Source: Pollutimonas thiosulfatoxidans (GTDB lineage Bacteria; Pseudomonadota; Gammaproteobacteria; Burkholderiales; Burkholderiaceae_B). Taken from it: a stretch of 64,000 bases of DNA. A model generated the notes under the pieces. The model did not search any database. It was not told the origin of the DNA and saw only the letters and a list, made by a program, of their open reading frames with translations. Below are positions 1 through 8,320 of the stretch, one piece after another. The translations under genes were made by a program, and so were the position numbers. The first letter of the stretch is position 1. Each line of letters begins with the position of its first letter. The DNA is taken from contig NZ_CP022987.1 in assembly GCF_004022565.1 (NCBI RefSeq), forward strand, positions 558,001 through 622,000, read 5' to 3'.

Positions 1-103
1 TGGCGAGGAGTTCCGGCGAGGTCAACACTTGTACCCCGTGGGCCAGCAGACGTTCGCGCGGACGTTCTGGGGTCTGGATGCTGTGGATGGTCATGGCAGT
101 CAT
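1..103 (-). CDS. radC: RadC family protein, N-terminal fragment
   Basis: The reverse strand from an ATG at 103 encodes a segment with PERPRERLLAHG followed by LTSPELLA. This is the conserved N-terminal pattern of RadC/YicR-like proteins (helix-hairpin-helix region ahead of the JAB/MPN domain). The gene runs off the left edge, so only about 34 residues are seen and the metal-binding domain is not in view. A second ATG at 94 could be the real start. It is divergent from slpA-ispH, an arrangement I recall from Burkholderiales. The identification rests on the N-terminal motif only. Confidence 0.7.
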   Translation of the reverse strand, partial: MTAMTIHSIQTPERPRERLLAHGVQVLTSPELLA

Positions 104-249
104 GCGAGGTTGATTAAGCACCCTCTACCTTGACAGGGTTTGCCTTGCTGTCGGCCATCTCATGCAGCACTTTGTCCGTGCGTGTTATGCCGCAGCGAGT
201 AATCATTGCGCAAGAGGCTAAAATAGGGCAATAGCAATGCTTTCCTACG

Positions 250-735
250 GTGCCAGATTTGACCTCTTCCTCCGAAACCGCCGCTGCGGTCGTTCGCCCC
301 GACTCTTACCTGACCCTGCATTACCGCATCGACCTGCTTACCGGTCCCGCCGCAGGGTCTACCTTTGCCAATACCTTTGACGGCCGGCCCGCTACCTTGC
401 AAATGGGAGCAGGGCAGTGGGCGCCAGGCATGGAAGGGGCCTTGATCGGTCGGGAAGAGGGCGCACAGTTTTCAATCGACCTGCCGGCTGTCCAGGCTTA
501 TGGCGAGCGGAATCCCGATCTCTTGCAATGGGTCAGTCGCAGCATGCTGGACCAGCACGCTGCACCCGACTCGTCCTTCGCGCCGGGCGACATGGTCGAG
601 TTCTCGGCACCCAATGGTGGCCGTTACTCGGGTGTGCTCAAGCAATGGCGCGATGACGCCGCCATGTTCGATTTCAATCACCCGCTTGCAGGCGCAGACC
701 TGCATATCGATGTTTCCTTGTTGGGAGTCTTGTGA
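250..735 (+). CDS. slpA: FKBP-type peptidyl-prolyl cis-trans isomerase, SlpA-like
   Basis: A 161-residue cytoplasmic FKBP-type prolyl isomerase of the SlpA/FkpB group. Visible features are YLTLHYRIDL near the start, the core GAGQWAPGMEGALIGREEG, and a middle insert (about residues 75-120) matching the insert-in-flap chaperone domain of SlyD/SlpA proteins. It begins with GTG; no in-frame ATG precedes the conserved core. The stop codon overlaps the ispH ATG (TGATG), so the two are translationally coupled, a pairing also found in enterobacteria. The function is inferred from the family. Confidence 0.88.
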   Translation: MPDLTSSSETAAAVVRPDSYLTLHYRIDLLTGPAAGSTFANTFDGRPATLQMGAGQWAPGMEGALIGREEGAQFSIDLPAVQAYGERNPDLLQWVSRSMLDQHAAPDSSFAPGDMVEFSAPNGGRYSGVLKQWRDDAAMFDFNHPLAGADLHIDVSLLGVL

Positions 736-1703
736 TGTCAGGCCAGAACTTGCCCGATACCCTGGAAGTCGTGCTCGCTGAGCCCAGGGGTTTTTGTGCC
801 GGTGTCGACCGCGCCATCGATATTGTCGAGCGCGCTCTTGAACTGCATGGGGCGCCCATCTATGTCCGCCACGAAATCGTCCACAATCGCTATGTCGTGG
901 AGGATCTGCGCCAGAAGGGCGCCATCTTTATTGACGAACTGCACCAGGCGCCTGCCGGTGCCATTGTGGTGTTTTCGGCGCACGGCGTGGCCCGGACGGT
1001 GCGCGAAGAGGCCGCCAGCATGGGGCTGAAAGTCTTCGATGCCACGTGTCCCCTGGTTACCAAAGTCCATATCGAGGTCGCGCGGATGCGCGCAGCAGGG
1101 CGCGAAATCGTCATGATCGGGCACAAAGGCCACCCGGAGGTTGAGGGTACGCTGGGTCAGGCCGACGGCGGCATGTACCTGGTCGAAACGCCCGACGATG
1201 TGGCGGCCTTGCAGGTGACAGACCCCGAAAACCTGGCCTTCGTGACCCAGACCACCTTGTCAGTGGACGATGCGGCGGTGGTGGCCCAGGCCTTGCGTAC
1301 CCGTTTTCCCAGCATTGTCGAGCCCAAGAAAAGCGATATCTGCTACGCCACACAGAACCGGCAGGATGCAGTCAAGATCATGGCCCCGCAGTGCGATCTG
1401 GTATTGGTCGTTGGCAGCCCCAACAGCTCGAACTCCAATCGCTTGCGCGAGGTGGCCGAACGCAAGGGCGCTGCCGCCTATCTTATCGACACCCCCGACA
1501 TGATCGATCCGCAGTGGCTGGCCAAGACAAAAAGAGTCGGCGTCACGGCGGGGGCCTCGGCGCCTGAAGTCCTTGTAGAGCAAGTTATTGCGCGCTTGAA
1601 AGAGCTGGGTGCCGCCTCGGTACGCACCCTGGACGGCACACCAGAAAACGTGTCATTCCCGCTACCCAAGGAGCTCTCACGCAAGATCAAGGAAGCACCA
1701 TGA
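735..1703 (+). CDS. ispH: 4-hydroxy-3-methylbut-2-enyl diphosphate reductase
   Basis: IspH (LytB) carries out the last step of the MEP isoprenoid pathway, reducing HMBPP to IPP and DMAPP with a 4Fe-4S cluster. The 322-residue product keeps the three cluster cysteines (Cys21 in EPRGFCAGV, Cys105 in DATCPLV, Cys203 in SDICYATQ) and the substrate residues His50, His133 and Glu135 (GHKGHPEVEG). ATG at 735 overlaps the slpA stop and is preferred to the in-frame GTG three bases upstream. Its own stop overlaps the maiA start (ATGA). Confidence 0.97.
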   Translation: MSGQNLPDTLEVVLAEPRGFCAGVDRAIDIVERALELHGAPIYVRHEIVHNRYVVEDLRQKGAIFIDELHQAPAGAIVVFSAHGVARTVREEAASMGLKVFDATCPLVTKVHIEVARMRAAGREIVMIGHKGHPEVEGTLGQADGGMYLVETPDDVAALQVTDPENLAFVTQTTLSVDDAAVVAQALRTRFPSIVEPKKSDICYATQNRQDAVKIMAPQCDLVLVVGSPNSSNSNRLREVAERKGAAAYLIDTPDMIDPQWLAKTKRVGVTAGASAPEVLVEQVIARLKELGAASVRTLDGTPENVSFPLPKELSRKIKEAP

Positions 1704-2347
1704 AGCTTTATAGTTATTTCCGCAGTTCGGCAGCCTACCGCGTGCGTATCGCGCTGAATCTGAAGGGCATCGCTTACGAGACCGTGCCGGTTCATTTGAT
1801 GAAAGACGGCGGGCAGCAACTGATGGCCGACTATCGGTCCTTGAATCCCACGGCGCTGGTTCCCACACTGGTCGATGATGACCTTGCCGTGGGCCAGTCG
1901 ATGGCGATCCTGGAATACCTCGAAGAAACCCATCCCCAGCCGCCGCTGTTGCCCGGCGATGCCAAAGGCCGTGCCCGCGTGCGCGCCATTGCCCAGACCA
2001 TCGCTTGCGACATTCATCCTCTGAACAATCTGCGCGTGCTCAAGTACCTGAAGCACCAGATGGGCGTCGACGAAGAAGCCAAGAACACATGGTATCGACA
2101 CTGGATACAGGAGGGCCTGACGGCTGTCGAGGCACTGCTGGCTGACAGCGATCAAACCGGGCGCTACTGCCACGGAGACCAACCCGGCCTGGCTGACTTG
2201 TGTCTGGTGCCGCAGCTATTCAATGCGCGTCGCTTCGGCTGCGACGAAAGCGGCTTTCCGACCATAGTGCGCATCGACGCTGCCTGTGCCGAACTGACAG
2301 CCTTCCAGCAGGCGGCGCCGGCGGCGCAGCCAGACAGCGAAGCCTAG
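1700..2347 (+). CDS. maiA: Maleylacetoacetate isomerase (zeta-class GST)
   Basis: A 215-residue glutathione S-transferase of the zeta class. The N-terminal thioredoxin-like domain starts KLYSYFRSSAAYRVRIALNLKG, which contains the SSxxxRVRIAL zeta signature with the GSH-activating serine. NPTALVPTL and the SMAILEYLEE glutathione site follow. The helical C-terminal domain includes ADLCLVPQLFNARRF. The family isomerises maleylacetoacetate to fumarylacetoacetate in tyrosine and homogentisate breakdown. The ATGA overlap with ispH suggests co-transcription, though no tyrosine-degradation genes are nearby. It converges on the next gene with a 4-base overlap. Confidence 0.92.
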   Translation: MKLYSYFRSSAAYRVRIALNLKGIAYETVPVHLMKDGGQQLMADYRSLNPTALVPTLVDDDLAVGQSMAILEYLEETHPQPPLLPGDAKGRARVRAIAQTIACDIHPLNNLRVLKYLKHQMGVDEEAKNTWYRHWIQEGLTAVEALLADSDQTGRYCHGDQPGLADLCLVPQLFNARRFGCDESGFPTIVRIDAACAELTAFQQAAPAAQPDSEA

Positions 2348-2937
2348 CGCGCAAGCCATCTGCGAATGTGGTCGAACCGGTCAAAACCCCAGAACGGTTC
2401 GCCATCCACAATCAGGAAGGGTGAGCCGAACACGCCGCGCTGCATGGCAGTGTCGACCTCGTCTCTAAGCATGGCCTTGGTGCTGTCCTGGCCTATGCCT
2501 TCGGCAAGATCCTGTACGTTCAGTCCGATCGAGTCAGCAATGGCCAGAACCACATCAGTACCAGAGATATTTTGCTGTTCGGAGAAATACGCTGCGTATA
2601 GGCGCTTGGTCAATTCCACCGACTTTTGCTGGTCGTGTTGTCGCACATACAGCACCGCGCGAGCCGCGCTGACCGTGGCAATGGGGAAGGGGTCCGGGTG
2701 GTCGTACGGTATATCGAACAAGGCCGCGGTACGGGCGAAGTCGCGTCGCGCGTAATCGCCCTTTAAGGGGATGTCGGTAAGTGGCTGGGAGCCCATGGCC
2801 TTGAACATGGGGCCCAGCAATATCGGGTGCCAGTTGACCGAGCGTCCGAACTCGGCCGCCAGTTTTTCTACCTGGGTGCTCGCAAAATACCCATAGGGCG
2901 AAGAAAATTCGAAGTAAAACTCGATGGGCGCTGTCAT
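2344..2937 (-). CDS. 2-hydroxychromene-2-carboxylate isomerase family (DsbA-like fold)
   Basis: A 197-residue protein of the HCCA isomerase/kappa-GST family. It opens MTAPIEFYFEFSSPYGYFAS, where FSSPYGY carries the glutathione-contacting serine, and has a long helical insert and a GVFGSPFLIVDGEPFWG cis-proline region. The family isomerises hydroxychromene carboxylates in naphthalene breakdown, but most genomic members have unknown substrates and no aromatic pathway is nearby. The start chosen is ATG 2937, directly before the conserved strand; further upstream extension lacks family similarity. It converges on maiA. Confidence 0.87.
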   Translation of the reverse strand: MTAPIEFYFEFSSPYGYFASTQVEKLAAEFGRSVNWHPILLGPMFKAMGSQPLTDIPLKGDYARRDFARTAALFDIPYDHPDPFPIATVSAARAVLYVRQHDQQKSVELTKRLYAAYFSEQQNISGTDVVLAIADSIGLNVQDLAEGIGQDSTKAMLRDEVDTAMQRGVFGSPFLIVDGEPFWGFDRFDHIRRWLAR

Positions 2938-3074
2938 GCTGGTATGCCTTGTTCTGTAGGTTCTTGGGACTGCGCTGTATGGTAGGAATATTTTCAACTT
3001 TAGGCAATGACCCGGACAATGCCGCAAGGCGTCCGTGTTTAAATCACTCCTTGGCGTTTACCTTGAGGCAAAGA

Positions 3075-4508
3075 ATGCGAAAAAGTACAGGGCTGGTCGG
3101 TGTTGTGGCGATTGTGGCGATCGCCTGGGTGGGCGCCACCTGGTATGTGGGTACACGAGCCCAGCAAACCATAGAAGATGTCGTGGCCCAGGCCAACGAG
3201 CGCCTTACCGAGGTGTCGGTTCCAGCCAGTGGGACAAGCTTGGAGATTGTCAGCTACGATCGCGGCTGGTTCTCGTCCCAGGTGGTCTATACCTTGCACA
3301 TGAAGGACGCCGACGGCGCAGCCAGGGCGCTGACCATGCAGGACCACTTGCATCACGGTCCATTTCCGTGGTCAGCAGTGCAATCGGGCAAGTTTGCACC
3401 CATGCTGGCCCACAGCAAGGCCCACGTCGTCGCCACGCCTGCAACACAGGCTTGGGTCGACAGCCAGCAGGGCGGTTCGCCATTAACGATAGAAACCCAA
3501 GTTGGCTTTGGCGGATCCGGACACTCCACCTGGACGTTTGCGCCGGTCGACATGATGGATGAGGGCGATGCCCTGCGCTTTAGCGGCGGCCAATTGCTGG
3601 TCGACTTTACCGATGACTTCAAAAGCAACCAGGCCACTGGGCAATTTGCTTCGCTGCTTCTGACCAATGAAGAGATGGCCGAAAGGCTCGAGCTTAAAGA
3701 TCTGCAGGTCAAAAGTTCCACCCAGTCCAGCAATAACGATACGGTAACGGTGCAAAGCCAGGCCACGGTGGCGGCCTTCACCCTGGACGAGGGCGACGAT
3801 AGCCCGGTCGTGATCAACGACATGGCCATCCATTTCGATAGTGTCCAGACGGGCAAGCTGCTGGACGGCACCTTGCGCTACGACTTCGGTCAAGTGGCGG
3901 TGGGCGAGTTCGCACTGGGCAGCGTCTCGATAGGCGGCAAGGTGCTGCAACTGGACATGGAGGCCTTAAGGCTATTGGCCATGGAATACGACGCCATCCA
4001 GGCCAGCCTGGGCGACAACGACGATGAAAGCGCCGTCGTACTGAGCAACGAGCAAGAGGCGCGTCTGCAGGAAAGGCTGCAGGCAGTATTGGCGTCCAGT
4101 CCGGTATTTTCGATCGAGCCCTTCGTCTGGAAGAACGACCAGGGTGAGACCCGTGGCAGCCTTCAGGCCAGTCTTGCCCAGCCAGCGGCCGACGGCAAGC
4201 AAAGCGTCGACCTCATGCTTGCCCAAATGCTGCGTCAACTCAAGCTCGATCTGGCGATATCCCGGCCCATGCTGATCCAGGCATTTGGGCAATCCCAGGG
4301 CAGCGCAGACGAGCGTGCCCGGATGGAGATGATGGGCGCCATGGTTTACGACCAGTATATGGGGCGCTTGGAGCAGGCTGGGTTGGTGCAGCAGCGCGAT
4401 GGCACGGCCATTTTGGACTTGCACTACGAGGACCAGGTGGTTACTGTCAATGGACAAGCGATGCCGGTGGCTGAATTCATGCAGAGAGCGTTAAGTGTCG
4501 TGATGTAG
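3075..4508 (+). CDS. DUF945 (YdgA-like) family protein
   Basis: A 477-residue protein with one N-terminal hydrophobic segment (LVGVVAIVAIAWVGATWYVGT), followed by the DUF945 layout: a region around EIVSYDRGWFSSQVVYTL and a long repetitive beta-rich extracytoplasmic body. E. coli YdgA and YihF are the known relatives; their molecular role is not settled. ATG 3075 is preferred because it sits just before the membrane anchor and after a GAGGCAAAG stretch that can act as ribosome site. Probably anchored in the inner membrane, facing the periplasm. Confidence 0.82.
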   Translation: MRKSTGLVGVVAIVAIAWVGATWYVGTRAQQTIEDVVAQANERLTEVSVPASGTSLEIVSYDRGWFSSQVVYTLHMKDADGAARALTMQDHLHHGPFPWSAVQSGKFAPMLAHSKAHVVATPATQAWVDSQQGGSPLTIETQVGFGGSGHSTWTFAPVDMMDEGDALRFSGGQLLVDFTDDFKSNQATGQFASLLLTNEEMAERLELKDLQVKSSTQSSNNDTVTVQSQATVAAFTLDEGDDSPVVINDMAIHFDSVQTGKLLDGTLRYDFGQVAVGEFALGSVSIGGKVLQLDMEALRLLAMEYDAIQASLGDNDDESAVVLSNEQEARLQERLQAVLASSPVFSIEPFVWKNDQGETRGSLQASLAQPAADGKQSVDLMLAQMLRQLKLDLAISRPMLIQAFGQSQGSADERARMEMMGAMVYDQYMGRLEQAGLVQQRDGTAILDLHYEDQVVTVNGQAMPVAEFMQRALSVVM

Positions 4509-4532
4509 GGGGAATCCCTAGTGCTTGAGGTA

Positions 4533-4559
4533 TAAAGCATGGGGGTATTCCGCCGTTAA
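4533..4559 (+). promoter_or_regulatory. Sigma-28 (FliA) promoter for the chemoreceptor gene
   Basis: TAAA at 4533-4536, exactly 15 bases, then GCCGTTAA at 4552-4559, against the flagellar sigma-28 consensus TAAA-N15-GCCGATAA (one mismatch). The predicted start is near 4566, which leaves a leader of about 30 bases containing AAGGGG before the ATG at 4596. It links this distant receptor to the motility regulon at 43.8-64 kb. Confidence 0.8.
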
Positions 4560-4595
4560 ACCTCTTACAACGAATAGCCTTAAAAAGGGGCCATC

Positions 4596-6716
4596 ATGGA
4601 GACAAGCAATCAGACGGGCGCATCGCGTACACCCACCGATAGCGGCTGGCTGGCCAGGCAGTCTTTGTCCGTCAAGCTGTTCCTGGCCACGTCGACGGTC
4701 ACCATCGTCGTCATGGTCATCATCGCCGGGGTCATGGCCTGGCAGATCCGGGCAAATGCGGTCGTAGCGATAGACCGCGAAATGTCGGCCGCCCTGCAGG
4801 GGGTGGACCAGTCCTTGCAACTGGTTTTCAATAGCGCAAGCCAGCGTGGGCAAGAGCTCATTCCCGTCGTTCGGCGCGAGCTGGGCGGTGTGCCGGTGCT
4901 GGATGGCAGCATGATGGATACCGACGAAGGGGGCGAGATCCCCCTGCTGATCGTCGATGACCGCATCATTAACGGCGATACCGATACCCTGATGCGCATC
5001 AACGAAAGCACCGGGGCGGATCCGGCCATTATCGTGCGATCGGGCGACAAATGGGTGCGCGCCGCCACCTTGCTGCGCAATGCGGAAGGCGCCCTCAGGC
5101 TGGGCAGCACCATCGAAGCCCACGACATACTGGCGCGTACGCTTGATCGCGGCGAGCCCTTCAGCGGAGTCGTGCAGCGCAACGGCAAGTGGTACGCCAT
5201 GAGCATCGATCCCCTGAAGGACGAAACCGGCACGGTATACGGTGGCCTGTCTGTTCGGGTTGATGTCGATCAGCAGATTCAGCAGTTGCTTACATGGATA
5301 GACACGGCCACCGTAGCCGAGTTCGGTACCTTGGGCGTGCTGCAGCGTGCCCCGGACGGCAAGGACTGGATACGGATCGCCGGGTCACAAGGCAAGCGAG
5401 GCGCCAACCTGACGGCCGAGGTGTCCGCCAGCGACTTGGCCGCATTGCAGGCGCTCTACGCCCAGCCCAAAGGCTTCGCGCAAGTCACTCTGGGCCAGGG
5501 CGATGACGCCACTGCGCAGTTTATCGCCTGGGATACCGTGGCCGGCTGGGACTGGTTGATGTACGGGGTGGGCGATCAGCATGCGTTCCTGATGGAAAGT
5601 TATAAGCAACTGGCTTATCAACTGGGGTTGATGCTCATTGGGACGCTGTTGATTTCCTTGCTGGTGGGCTGGTTGGCGGCGAAAACGCTGCGACCTGTGC
5701 GGCAAGTCATCGATGGCATGGAGCGCCTGGGCCAGGGCGACCTGACCGCCCGCATTGCAGACGTACCTTCCGCCAGCAAGAATGAGATCCATACCTTGCT
5801 TGGCAATCTGCGCCGTACGCAACAAAACCTCTCACGTACCATAGCGGCGGTGCGCGCCAGCGTAGAGGAAATCAATATCGGCTCTACCGAAATTGCCGCT
5901 GGCAACAGCGACCTCTCAAGCCGGACCGAAGAACAAGCCGCCTCATTGCAGGAAACCGCGGCCAGCATGGAACAACTGGCAGCAACCGTCAAACAAAACA
6001 CGGATCATGCACGCCAAGCCAATACGCTGGCCTCGGCGGCATCCAGCGTGGCGCATCGCGGCGAAGAAGTCGTTTCCGAAGTGGTAAATACCATGCAGCG
6101 TATTTCGGGCAGTTCGGGCAAGATAGGCGAGATCGTCACCGTCATAGACAGCATTGCGTTTCAGACCAATATTCTGGCACTGAACGCAGCGGTGGAAGCG
6201 GCCCGAGCAGGAGAGCAAGGCAAGGGCTTTGCCGTGGTGGCCTCCGAAGTGCGTTCGCTTGCGCAACGCAGCGCGGAAGCGGCCAAAGAGATCAAGAAAC
6301 TGATCGAGTCGTCCATAACCGAAGTGGACGCCGGATCGCGTCAGGTAGCCGGCGCGGGCGACACCATGAAAGAGCTGCTCACATCAGTTCAGCGGGTCAC
6401 CGAGATCGTGAAAGAAATCTCCTCGGCTTCCGAAGAGCAATCCAGCGGCATCGATCAAGTCAATGTCGCCGTATCGCAAATGGACGAGGTCACGCAGCAA
6501 AATGCGGCCTTGGTCGAGCAGGCTGCCGCGGCTGCCGCATCGCTTCAGGAACAGGCCCGGCAGTTGGCAGAAGCCGTCGCCGTGTTCAAGATCTCCGCGA
6601 ATGCCAATGTGGTTCTTGATATGCAGGATTCCCGAGCGCAACGCCTGGGTTCCGCCTCGCGGCCTGATGAAGACGATCAGGCCATGAACGTCAACTTGCA
6701 GTTGGCCTCCAGCTGA
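4596..6716 (+). CDS. Methyl-accepting chemotaxis protein (transmembrane, Cache-type sensor)
   Basis: A 706-residue transmembrane chemoreceptor. TM1 lies at about residues 28-50 (LFLATSTVTIVVMVI). A periplasmic region of about 280 residues has the length and pattern of a Cache sensor (VVQRNGKWYAMSIDPLKD, VYGGLSVRVD). TM2 is near 345-365, then HAMP (TLRPVRQVIDGMERL) and a cytoplasmic signalling hairpin whose tip (FQTNILALNAAVEAARAGEQ) is around residue 520. No C-terminal NWETF-type CheR tether is present. The ligand cannot be read from sequence. It has its own sigma-28 promoter and no other chemotaxis gene beside it. Confidence 0.93.
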   Translation: METSNQTGASRTPTDSGWLARQSLSVKLFLATSTVTIVVMVIIAGVMAWQIRANAVVAIDREMSAALQGVDQSLQLVFNSASQRGQELIPVVRRELGGVPVLDGSMMDTDEGGEIPLLIVDDRIINGDTDTLMRINESTGADPAIIVRSGDKWVRAATLLRNAEGALRLGSTIEAHDILARTLDRGEPFSGVVQRNGKWYAMSIDPLKDETGTVYGGLSVRVDVDQQIQQLLTWIDTATVAEFGTLGVLQRAPDGKDWIRIAGSQGKRGANLTAEVSASDLAALQALYAQPKGFAQVTLGQGDDATAQFIAWDTVAGWDWLMYGVGDQHAFLMESYKQLAYQLGLMLIGTLLISLLVGWLAAKTLRPVRQVIDGMERLGQGDLTARIADVPSASKNEIHTLLGNLRRTQQNLSRTIAAVRASVEEINIGSTEIAAGNSDLSSRTEEQAASLQETAASMEQLAATVKQNTDHARQANTLASAASSVAHRGEEVVSEVVNTMQRISGSSGKIGEIVTVIDSIAFQTNILALNAAVEAARAGEQGKGFAVVASEVRSLAQRSAEAAKEIKKLIESSITEVDAGSRQVAGAGDTMKELLTSVQRVTEIVKEISSASEEQSSGIDQVNVAVSQMDEVTQQNAALVEQAAAAAASLQEQARQLAEAVAVFKISANANVVLDMQDSRAQRLGSASRPDEDDQAMNVNLQLASS

Positions 6717-6722
6717 AATCAA

Positions 6723-6784
6723 GCGGGGTCTGGTCTTGCAATGCCGTATGCGGTCGCATACGGCATTGCAAGACCAGACCCCGC
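6723..6784. repeat. 62-bp perfect inverted repeat (30-bp arms, 2-bp centre)
   Basis: The arm starting GCGGGGTCTGGTCTTG at 6723-6752 is repeated exactly in reverse complement at 6755-6784, with GT between. It lies between the converging chemoreceptor and DUF4168 genes. Neither flank has a T tract, so it is not a typical Rho-independent terminator, though the transcript would fold into a very stable hairpin. It could be a REP-like or mobile palindromic element, or a bidirectional transcription block. Confidence 0.85.
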
Positions 6785-6802
6785 ACTATCAGTGGTTACT
6801 GA

Positions 6803-7186
6803 TTATTTGGCGACTTCCTGCACACGCTTGATCAACTCGGGATCACGCTGCAAAGCCATATTGATGCCATTGAACTGATCCACGGTCATGCCTTCTTCAT
6901 GTACCGCCTTCACCATCTTTGCGTCGGCTTCCTGGAAGACCTTGTTCTTGGTGGCGTCGTCGGTTGAGGCCTCCAGCTTGGGCGTGTACTCCTGGGAGAT
7001 CATGGCGACCTTCTTCGAGGCGCTGACGAATCGCTCCAGCTGCGCGTTCGAATAGTCCGGTGTCGGGACGTTCATGGGCGCTGCGGGCTGAGCCTGTGCG
7101 GGGGCTTGCTGTGCCGACGCGCTGCCTGCGGCCAGTCCCAATGTCAATAAACCTGCTGCTACGGCGGTGAGTATCGGTTTCTGCAT
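6803..7186 (-). CDS. DUF4168 domain-containing secreted protein
   Basis: A 127-residue protein with a clear Sec signal peptide (MQKPILTAVAAGLLTLGLAA, cleavage near SASA-QQ), a short Ala/Pro/Gln linker, then a helical domain (NAQLERFVSASKKVAMI ... FNGINMALQRDPELIKRVQ) that matches DUF4168. The family is widespread in proteobacteria and cyanobacteria with no assigned function. ATG 7186 is chosen because AGGAGA lies 6 bases upstream and the signal peptide begins there. Predicted periplasmic. Confidence 0.85.
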   Translation of the reverse strand: MQKPILTAVAAGLLTLGLAAGSASAQQAPAQAQPAAPMNVPTPDYSNAQLERFVSASKKVAMISQEYTPKLEASTDDATKNKVFQEADAKMVKAVHEEGMTVDQFNGINMALQRDPELIKRVQEVAK

Positions 7187-7452
7187 GCAATCTCCTGATT
7201 GTTGAGGATGAAGGTTCATCATGCCAACAACTGACGAGACTTCAAGGCCAGGGTGTCGTCAGACTTGTCCAAGCGCTACGCAGCGTTACGGTAGCGCGCC
7301 CATGGGGCCGCTACGGTCGCCATTGGGTAGAACTCTTACCTTTCGCAATGCCCAACAGGCTTCTTATGTCCCCGTGGTTCCTATTCGTCGCGGAACCGCG
7401 TATGCTGTATCGGCCTACCGGCATCCAGCTGTTGTCATACAAGGAGCACATC

Positions 7453-7590
7453 ATGGCAAAAGGGCAATTACGCGGTAACAAAGAGGCTAAAAAACCCAAG
7501 CAGCCCAAGAAACCCGCGACGGCAGACACGCCATTTGGCGCCATCGTTCCAAAAGGCAGTGCTCAGCCTGCGGGCGGCAAAAAGAAGTGA
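7453..7590 (+). CDS. Small Lys-rich hypothetical protein
   Basis: A 45-residue, highly basic protein (MAKGQLRGNKEAKKPKQ at the start, GGKKK at the end) with 12 lysines and no hydrophobic stretch. AAGGAG sits 6 bases before the ATG, which supports real translation. It resembles small conserved Lys-rich proteins seen in Burkholderiales, whose role is unknown; nucleic-acid binding is possible from charge alone. Confidence 0.72.
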   Translation: MAKGQLRGNKEAKKPKQPKKPATADTPFGAIVPKGSAQPAGGKKK

Positions 7591-7594
7591 AGCC

Positions 7595-7616
7595 ACTGGC
7601 GCCTTAGGGCGCCAGT
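7595..7616. terminator. Hairpin between converging genes
   Basis: ACTGGCGCC (7595-7603), loop TTAG, GGCGCCAGT (7608-7616): a 9-bp perfect stem between two converging genes. There is no strong T tract on either side, so termination efficiency is uncertain. Confidence 0.5.
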
Positions 7617-7617
7617 A

Positions 7618-8133
7618 TCAAAAGTGCTGGTCGATGATCTGCTGGAAGGCGGCCTCGGCCGATAGCCCGGCTTTCATCAACCGGCTTATTTCCTGCGAAT
7701 ACGCCGCTATCCCTTCGGGTAGCGTCTCGCGGTGTTCCTTGAAGTAGGCGTACTTGTCCTGCTCGACCGTGTCTATCACCGGCGCTGCGGCCGGGCTTTT
7801 GCTGGACGCCGGTCGGCGTGCAGGGGTGGCTCGGGTGGCCGGGCGACCGCTGCGCAGCATTGCGGCCCGGACGGCCTCCATGGCGTAAATCGGCGTGAGC
7901 TCATCGCTGATGTTGCCGTCCTCGTTCAGACGCAGCAACAAATGCCTCTCGTCGAAACCCATTTTGCGTTCTGTGGGGTTGATGACCTGGTAGCTCGGCT
8001 TGGCGGGCCTGCCGGGAGACTGAAACTGGACGCGGTCACCGTATGCCTCCATTTTCTCCATTACCTCTTTTAAAAACTCCGGCGCCAGGCTGTCCAGGTT
8101 GCCGTTCCAACGTTTACTTCGCTTGGTACTCAA
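7618..8133 (-). CDS. Hypothetical protein, Lys/Arg/Ala-rich centre
   Basis: I do not recognise this 171-residue protein. The N-terminal part is basic (STKRSKRW). A middle block contains ERHLLLRLNEDGNISDEL. An Ala/Pro/Arg low-complexity linker (about residues 100-125) precedes a well-formed helical C-terminus (YAYFKEHRETLPEGIAAY). The best start is TTG 8133, which has AGGAAG 8 bases upstream; upstream ATG codons lack a ribosome site. The bipartite layout with a flexible basic linker would fit a DNA-associated protein, but this is a guess. Confidence 0.68.
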   Translation of the reverse strand: MSTKRSKRWNGNLDSLAPEFLKEVMEKMEAYGDRVQFQSPGRPAKPSYQVINPTERKMGFDERHLLLRLNEDGNISDELTPIYAMEAVRAAMLRSGRPATRATPARRPASSKSPAAAPVIDTVEQDKYAYFKEHRETLPEGIAAYSQEISRLMKAGLSAEAAFQQIIDQHF

Positions 8134-8320
8134 GTGCGCTGCTTCCTGTGTTGTATCGGCGGCGCGTGACTTGAAAAGGGGAGTGCGCCGCGAGGCGAAA
8201 TTGTACGCTTGATGGAGATCGTAGCGCCAATAGGACAATCCGTTGCCAGATTGCTGGGTTATCAACGCTGATGGTGCTATTTATAATCAAGCTAACCCCA
8301 CCCTCTCATAGGTAGCCATC

